The notes beneath the pieces were generated by a model. The model ran no database searches, was not told the origin of the DNA, and was given only the letters and a program-made list of their open reading frames with translations. A stretch of DNA of 30,362 nt. Source: CAINDZ01 sp964399195. GTDB lineage: Bacteria; Krumholzibacteriota; Krumholzibacteriia; LZORAL124-64-63. Below, piece by piece: positions 25,477 to 30,362 of the stretch. The DNA lies in assembly GCA_964399195.1 (NCBI GenBank), contig CAYNPY010000043.1, forward strand, positions 1 to 30,362. Reading direction: 5' to 3'. Position numbers and translations under genes: made by a program. Numbering within the stretch: the stretch's first letter is position 1; every line of letters starts with the position of its first letter.

Positions 25477-25920
25477 CTAAGCGGCCAGGTACGCCTCCAG
25501 CATCCACAGCTTCTTGTCCAGCCCGTCGGCGATCGGGTCCAGCAGGTTGACCGTGCCGCGGTCGCCCACCTCGTCGGCCGCCTTGACCGCCGCGCGCAGC
25601 TTGCCGCGGAACGCCTGCAGGTCGGCCGCCGTGTTGGCCACCATCCGCTGCGCGTCCGGCACCGAGACGTCCTCCTTCAGCGACGACAGCTCGAGCGCCT
25701 GCGCCAGGCTGGCCAGCGGCGCGCCGCCGATCATCAGGATGCGCTCGGCCACGCTGTCGGTCACCTCGGCGAACTCGTCGTAGAAGCCCTCGAACATGCC
25801 GTGCAGCTGGTAGAAGCCGCGGCCCTTCACGCGCCAGTGGTAGTGGTGCAGCTTCTGGTACATCACGATGCTGTCGGCGAGGATGCCGTTGAGGTCGTTG
25901 ATCACGTTCTGGTTGCTCAT
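25477..25920 (-). CDS. dps: Dps-family ferritin (DNA-binding protein from starved cells)
   Basis: The protein has 147 residues. ATG at 25920 follows AGGAG with an 8-base spacer. The dinuclear ferroxidase residues that lie across the dimer interface are all present: His28 and His40 (HWRVKGRGFYQLH), Glu44 (Asp in E. coli), Asp55 and Glu59 (TDSVAERIL). Dps forms a dodecamer that oxidises and stores iron, often with hydrogen peroxide, and protects DNA. The N-terminal tail is short with no Lys/Arg cluster, so DNA binding is doubtful. It is divergent from a NorR-like sigma-54 activator and has a sigma-54 promoter, an unusual control for this family. Confidence 0.93.
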   Translation of the reverse strand: MSNQNVINDLNGILADSIVMYQKLHHYHWRVKGRGFYQLHGMFEGFYDEFAEVTDSVAERILMIGGAPLASLAQALELSSLKEDVSVPDAQRMVANTAADLQAFRGKLRAAVKAADEVGDRGTVNLLDPIADGLDKKLWMLEAYLAA

Positions 25921-25990
25921 GGTTCGCGCTCCTTGCTGCGGGGTGGGCCGCCCCGGCGGGCGGGTTGTTCTGCTCTCACGTCCGCGGAAC

Positions 25991-26006
25991 TGCAAGGGCG
26001 AGGCCA
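25991..26006 (-). promoter_or_regulatory. Sigma-54 (-24/-12) promoter of dps
   Basis: On the minus strand the sequence reads TGGCCTCGCCCTTGCA. TGGC and TTGCA match the sigma-54 consensus TGGCACGN4TTGCA, and the invariant GG and GC are exactly 10 bases apart. Transcription should start near 25980, 60 bases before the dps ATG. Confidence 0.75.
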
Positions 26007-26026
26007 GCATCGGACATTCGCTGAAC

Positions 26027-26044
26027 TGGTTGATATATCAACCA
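26027..26044. repeat. 18-bp perfect palindrome upstream of dps promoter
   Basis: TGGTTGATATATCAACCA is a perfect palindrome in an AT-rich patch about 55 bases upstream of the predicted dps start. It overlaps the IHF match. It may be the operator of a further regulator. It is not a canonical FNR box, because TTGAT and ATCAA are separated by two bases and not four. Confidence 0.6.
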
Positions 26045-26048
26045 ATTG
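26036..26048. promoter_or_regulatory. IHF-consensus site
   Basis: TATCAACCAATTG matches the IHF consensus WATCAANNNNTTR at every defined position. It lies about 56-68 bases upstream of the dps start, between the sigma-54 promoter and the upstream repeats, where IHF normally bends DNA for enhancer contact. Confidence 0.6.
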
Positions 26049-26080
26049 GGAAGGTCACCCACTGCAGCGGCCGCCCGCGA

Positions 26081-26138
26081 CAACGATAATTCGTTGCACC
26101 ATACAGCGATATTTCGTTGTTTAACCGAAATATCGTTG
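26081..26138. promoter_or_regulatory. Three 16-bp enhancer-like inverted repeats
   Basis: Sites are CAACGATAATTCGTTG (26081-26096), CAGCGATATTTCGTTG (26104-26119) and, reversed, CAACGATATTTCGGTT (26123-26138). Centres are 23 and 19 bases apart, about two helical turns, and 108-150 bases upstream of the dps start. They lie just before the NorR-like gene and are probably its binding sites. Sites 2 and 3 can also pair as a 13-bp stem. Confidence 0.75.
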
Positions 26139-26165
26139 CCGACTCACCAGCGCCGGGAGGCCGAC

Positions 26166-27728
<1,563 letters not shown>

Positions 27729-27729
27729 G

Positions 27730-28800
27730 TCAGGGCCCGGCGCCGTCTTCGGCGACGAACGCCTCGACGCGGTCCAGCAGCGCCGCGGCGTTCTCCTGCC
27801 CCGCGCCGCCGTCGCCGAGGGGATCGGCGATCTCGTCGCGCCCGGCCAGGGCCCGCGCCGCGTTGGCCACGCCGTGGGCCAGGACCTCGGTGTCGTAGCC
27901 GCCCTCCAGCGCGATGACCAGCCGGCCGGCGCACAGCTCGTCCGCGGCGCGCGCCAGTTCGCGGCACAGCCAGGCCTGGCCCGTCAGCGAGTACCGGAGC
28001 TGCGCCAGCGGATCGCGCCAGTGCGCGTCCCACCCCGCCGACACCAGCAGCAGCTCGGGCCGGAAGCGGCGCAGCGCCGGCAGCACCAGGCGCGTCCACG
28101 CCGCGCGGGCGGCGCCGTCGCCGGCGCCCGGCGGCAGCGGGACGTTCAGCGTCGCGCCCCGGCCCGGCCCTTCCCCGGCTTCCGTGTACCAGCCGGTGCC
28201 CGGCCACAGCGGGTACTGGTGCAGCGACACGAAAAGCACCGACGGGTCCGCCGCGAAGATGTCCTGCGTGCCGTTGCCGTGGTGCACGTCGAAGTCGACG
28301 ATCGCCACGCGCGGCGGCGCGGCGCCCGCGGGCGCGGTGGCGAGCGCGGCCGCCTGCGCCGCCCGCGCGGCGACGGCCACGTTGTTGAAGACGCAGAAGC
28401 CCATGGTCGCGTCCGGCGTGGCGTGGTGGCCGGGCGGGCGCACCAGGGCCAGGCCGCGGTCCAGCTCTCCGCGCAGCACGGCCGCGGCCAGGTCCGCCAC
28501 GCCGCCCGCCGCCTGCAGCGCCGCCCGCCACGTGTGCTCGTTGCTGTAGGTGTCCGCATCGAGCATGCGGGGCGGGCCGGCGGTCAGCGCCGCGACCCGG
28601 TCCACGTGCGAGGCGTCGTGCGCCCGCAGCAGCTCTACTCGAGAAGCCGGCCGCGGCCGGAGCGGCGTGAACGCCGGCAGCAGGCCCGAGCGGTCCAGTT
28701 CGTCCCGCACGGCGCGCAGGCGCTCGGGGCGCTCGGGGTGTCCCGGCTGGGCGTGGAGTTCGAAGAGCGGGTCGGTCACCAGTCCGAGTCGCGTGCCCAT
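27730..28800 (-). CDS. Histone deacetylase-family protein (AcuC / acetylpolyamine amidohydrolase-like)
   Basis: The protein has 356 residues. ATG at 28800 lies 14 bases after the stop of the upstream 294-aa gene. Family motifs are complete: HPERPERL (21-28), RPPGHHA (121-127), GFCVFNNVAVAA (134-145) and IVDFDVHHGNG (167-177) with zinc ligands Asp171 and His173. The third ligand is Asp258 (SAGWDAH), and the catalytic Tyr303 sits in EGGYD. The fold removes acetyl groups from lysine, polyamines or similar amides using zinc. Bacterial members include AcuC and polyamine deacetylases, which sequence alone does not separate. It meets the NorR-like gene tail to tail with one base between stops. Confidence 0.9.
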   Translation of the reverse strand: MGTRLGLVTDPLFELHAQPGHPERPERLRAVRDELDRSGLLPAFTPLRPRPASRVELLRAHDASHVDRVAALTAGPPRMLDADTYSNEHTWRAALQAAGGVADLAAAVLRGELDRGLALVRPPGHHATPDATMGFCVFNNVAVAARAAQAAALATAPAGAAPPRVAIVDFDVHHGNGTQDIFAADPSVLFVSLHQYPLWPGTGWYTEAGEGPGRGATLNVPLPPGAGDGAARAAWTRLVLPALRRFRPELLLVSAGWDAHWRDPLAQLRYSLTGQAWLCRELARAADELCAGRLVIALEGGYDTEVLAHGVANAARALAGRDEIADPLGDGGAGQENAAALLDRVEAFVAEDGAGP

Positions 28801-28814
28801 GCCTACCGCACCGC

Positions 28815-29699
28815 TCACGCCTCCGCCTGGTCCGCCTTCAGCGCCGGCGCCGCCAGCTGCGCGTGCACCTGCGCCACCGCGCCCCAGGCGCAGCGGGGCA
28901 GCGGGGGCCGCTGCACGAGGTAGCGGCGGATCTCCTCGATGATCGCCGGGCCCAGGTCGGCCGCGGTGCGGAACGGTCCGCCCACGAAGAACGGACGGCG
29001 GCCGCTGCCGTCGGGCCAGTGCACGCCGATGGTGCCTCCGTACACGTTGCGGGAGCCGGACAGGTGCTTCAGCTGCATCGAGAAGGCGCGGTCGGGCTCG
29101 ACCAGCACGTGGGCGATGCCGGCCAACGCCAGGGCCAGGGCGTCGACATGCAGCACGTGCCCGCCCGTCTGGTCGACGCTGGCGTAGACGACCGGCAGGC
29201 GGCAGCCGGCCTCGGCCGTGACGCAGCGGGTGGCCAGTTCCAGGTCCATGTCCGACAGCCTGACCGGCGTGGTGCGCGCGGCCAGCGCCCCGTCCATGGC
29301 GCCGCCCAGCTCGTCCAGCAGCGTGTGGACGATGAGCGGCTTCTTCGCCGGGGGCACGGCGACGCCGCGCTCGCGGGCGTCGACCGAGACGCGCACCGAC
29401 ACCCAGGTGTCGTCCTCGTCGCGCGAGAAGACGAGCGAGGTCGCCCACTTGAGCGGGCCCTCCTCTCGCGCGTAGCCGACGGCCGCCGACTCGTTGCCCG
29501 GCAGGCTCACGCGCAGCAGGCGGACGTGTTCGTCCGCGGCGGTGACGGCCAGGTCGTCGCGGTCGGTGAAGGCTTCGAGGTCGGCCTCGGTGAGGGCGGT
29601 GCCCTCGGTGGCGAGTATCCATTCGCGCACGATCTTCAGGAACACGATCGGGTCCTGGCCGTGGTCGATCGGAAACTCCGTCGCGAACAGCAGCATCAT
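28815..29699 (-). CDS. Unrecognised conserved-looking protein, 294 aa
   Basis: Two adjacent ATGs (29699, 29696) follow GGGAG; the second has the better spacing. There is no signal peptide or membrane span, so it is probably cytoplasmic. It begins LLFATEFPIDHGQDPIVFLKIVREWI. The middle has VSVDARERGVAVPPAKKPL, and a well-formed second half has CRLPVVYASVDQ, LALALAGIAHVLVEPDRAF and NVYGGTIGVHWPDGSGRRPFFVG. These look like conserved strand-turn cores, but I cannot assign a family. It is followed at 14 bases by the deacetylase-family gene and is probably cotranscribed with it. No function is proposed. Confidence 0.7.
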   Translation of the reverse strand: MMLLFATEFPIDHGQDPIVFLKIVREWILATEGTALTEADLEAFTDRDDLAVTAADEHVRLLRVSLPGNESAAVGYAREEGPLKWATSLVFSRDEDDTWVSVRVSVDARERGVAVPPAKKPLIVHTLLDELGGAMDGALAARTTPVRLSDMDLELATRCVTAEAGCRLPVVYASVDQTGGHVLHVDALALALAGIAHVLVEPDRAFSMQLKHLSGSRNVYGGTIGVHWPDGSGRRPFFVGGPFRTAADLGPAIIEEIRRYLVQRPPLPRCAWGAVAQVHAQLAAPALKADQAEA

Positions 29700-29737
29700 G
29701 GTACTCCCTGGTCCAACGCATGGGGCGATTCCGGCGC

Positions 29738-29750
29738 TGATAGTTTATCA
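29738..29750 (-). promoter_or_regulatory. AT-rich operator-like repeat with possible -10
   Basis: TGATAGTTTATCA is an inverted repeat (TGATA, 3 bases, TATCA) about 40 bases upstream of the 294-aa gene. On the minus strand it contains TAAACT, which with TTTCGC 17 bases upstream could be a weak promoter. Confidence 0.3.
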
Positions 29751-30266
29751 CGTTTGTCGCCGGAGCGAAAGCGACAGCCCGTTCCGCGGGACGGAATGAC
29801 GGGGAACCTGCGGCGCCGCGGCGCCCGGCATCTCCGCAAACCCTTTCAGAGCTTGCGGTTGCAGATCCGCCGCGAGGGGCAACGCCAGGGGGCGGGTGCT
29901 GCGGCGACCCACCTTGGATGGCGCATCAGCCGCACACCCCCTTGAATCTGTCCCCCGACCCTGCTACGCTCCTCCCTCGGAACATCGCGCCGGCAATCTC
30001 GCCCATGGCCAGCCGCTGAGTATGTCAGTGCGCCTTATTGTCGACTCCCTGCTCCCGTCCAGGTGCGCCGCGGCACATCTGTCCCGCGGCCGCCTTCGTC
30101 CTCGCCCAGGACCTGAGACCTCGCATCGTGGCCCGCAGAGCGCCCGCTCGGGAGGTGATCTCGCTTTCGCTCTCGCTACTTCGCGCGGTGGTGCACGCCC
30201 GGACATGAATGCCGGATATGCGCCGCCGTCAGGGCATTTGTCGATCCGCTCGAACGGGGGAACAAC
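29751..30266. other. 515-base region without a convincing gene
   Basis: No frame here has plausible protein composition or a ribosome binding site. It holds a rightward promoter (29942-29970), a CCGCAA/TTGCGG inverted repeat at 29834-29858, and from about 29977 a stretch of about 290 bases that would be the leader of the next gene. No tRNA or known riboswitch was recognised. Confidence 0.6.
29942..29970 (+). promoter_or_regulatory. Possible sigma-70 promoter with long leader
   Basis: TTGAAT (29942-29947), a 17-base spacer and TACGCT (29965-29970). Transcription would begin near 29977, about 290 bases before the ATG of the next gene. The spacing is ideal and the boxes are moderate. Confidence 0.45.
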
Positions 30267-30362
30267 ATGAAGAGATCGTATCTGTGCCTGATCCTGCTGC
30301 TGCTGGCCGCGGGCTCGGCGTGGGCGCAGGGCGCCAACGTCAGCGCGGGCTGGGACGCGTTC
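30267..30362 (+). CDS. Secreted protein, 5' end only
   Basis: The ATG at 30267 follows GGGGGA with a short spacer, and the frame is open to the window end (32 residues). MKRSYLCLILLLLAAGSAWA is a textbook signal peptide, with cleavage expected before or after the following Gln. The mature start (GANVSAGWDAF) is too short to assign a family. Confidence 0.7.
   Translation, partial: MKRSYLCLILLLLAAGSAWAQGANVSAGWDAF

Noticed and set aside
26031..26042. FNR/Dnr box TTGATATATCAA
   Set aside because: The half-sites are separated by two bases, while the FNR box needs four.
29896..30270. 124-codon open frame in the leader region
   Set aside because: No ribosome binding site, poor composition, and it overlaps the start of the real signal-peptide gene in another frame.

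Overview
The window is about 30.4 kb of very GC-rich bacterial DNA with one 100-base run of N at 21413-21512, so it is probably a scaffold from a metagenome-assembled genome. Many secreted proteins end in a FlgD/type-A sorting-like Ig domain, there is a PorV-like outer-membrane protein, and a TonB-dependent receptor carries a carboxypeptidase-regulatory-like domain. Together these point to a Gram-negative, high-GC lineage of the FCB superphylum (Eisenbacteria or Krumholzibacteriota-like). That placement is inference. No rRNA, tRNA, CRISPR array, transposase or integrase was seen.

Region 1 (1-17585) looks like a carbohydrate-utilisation locus. A LacI-family repressor heads a leftward series: a CBM9-type surface sugar-binding protein, a TonB receptor, a large FN3/FlgD secreted protein, a PorV-like protein, a secreted PF10091 glucanase (GH144-like) and a truncated secreted protein. 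Divergently, behind a good sigma-70 promoter and next to a LacI-type operator, lie a 1223-aa GH94 phosphorylase and a GH1 beta-glucosidase with a 4-base overlap. GH144 plus long GH94 plus a beta-glucosidase is the enzyme set expected for beta-1,2-glucan: cleavage outside, import as sophorooligosaccharides, then phosphorolysis and hydrolysis inside. No inner-membrane sugar transporter is in the window.

Region 2 (17586-20836) holds two rightward secreted proteins: a 212-aa CarboxypepD_reg/FlgD protein and a 788-aa lipoprotein with PKD, DUF1565-like and very Gly-rich parts. It ends at a strong bidirectional hairpin.

Region 3 (20837-25444) holds, leftward, an ECF sigma factor translationally coupled to a membrane-anchored VWA protein, then the assembly gap and a CYTH-domain protein. 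A rightward YpfJ-type zinc metallopeptidase follows from its own promoter and ends in a hairpin shared with dps.

Region 4 (25445-27728) is the most striking part. A dps gene is divergent from a NorR-like sigma-54 activator. The region between them reads as a complete sigma-54 control module: a -24/-12 promoter facing dps, a perfect IHF-consensus match, and three 16-bp inverted-repeat sites spaced about two helical turns apart. This suggests a Dps ferritin controlled by a nitric-oxide-type sensor.

Region 5 (27729-30362) holds a leftward pair, an unrecognised 294-aa protein and a histone-deacetylase-family enzyme. After it come about 515 bases with a promoter and a possible long leader, and then the start of another secreted protein cut by the window end.
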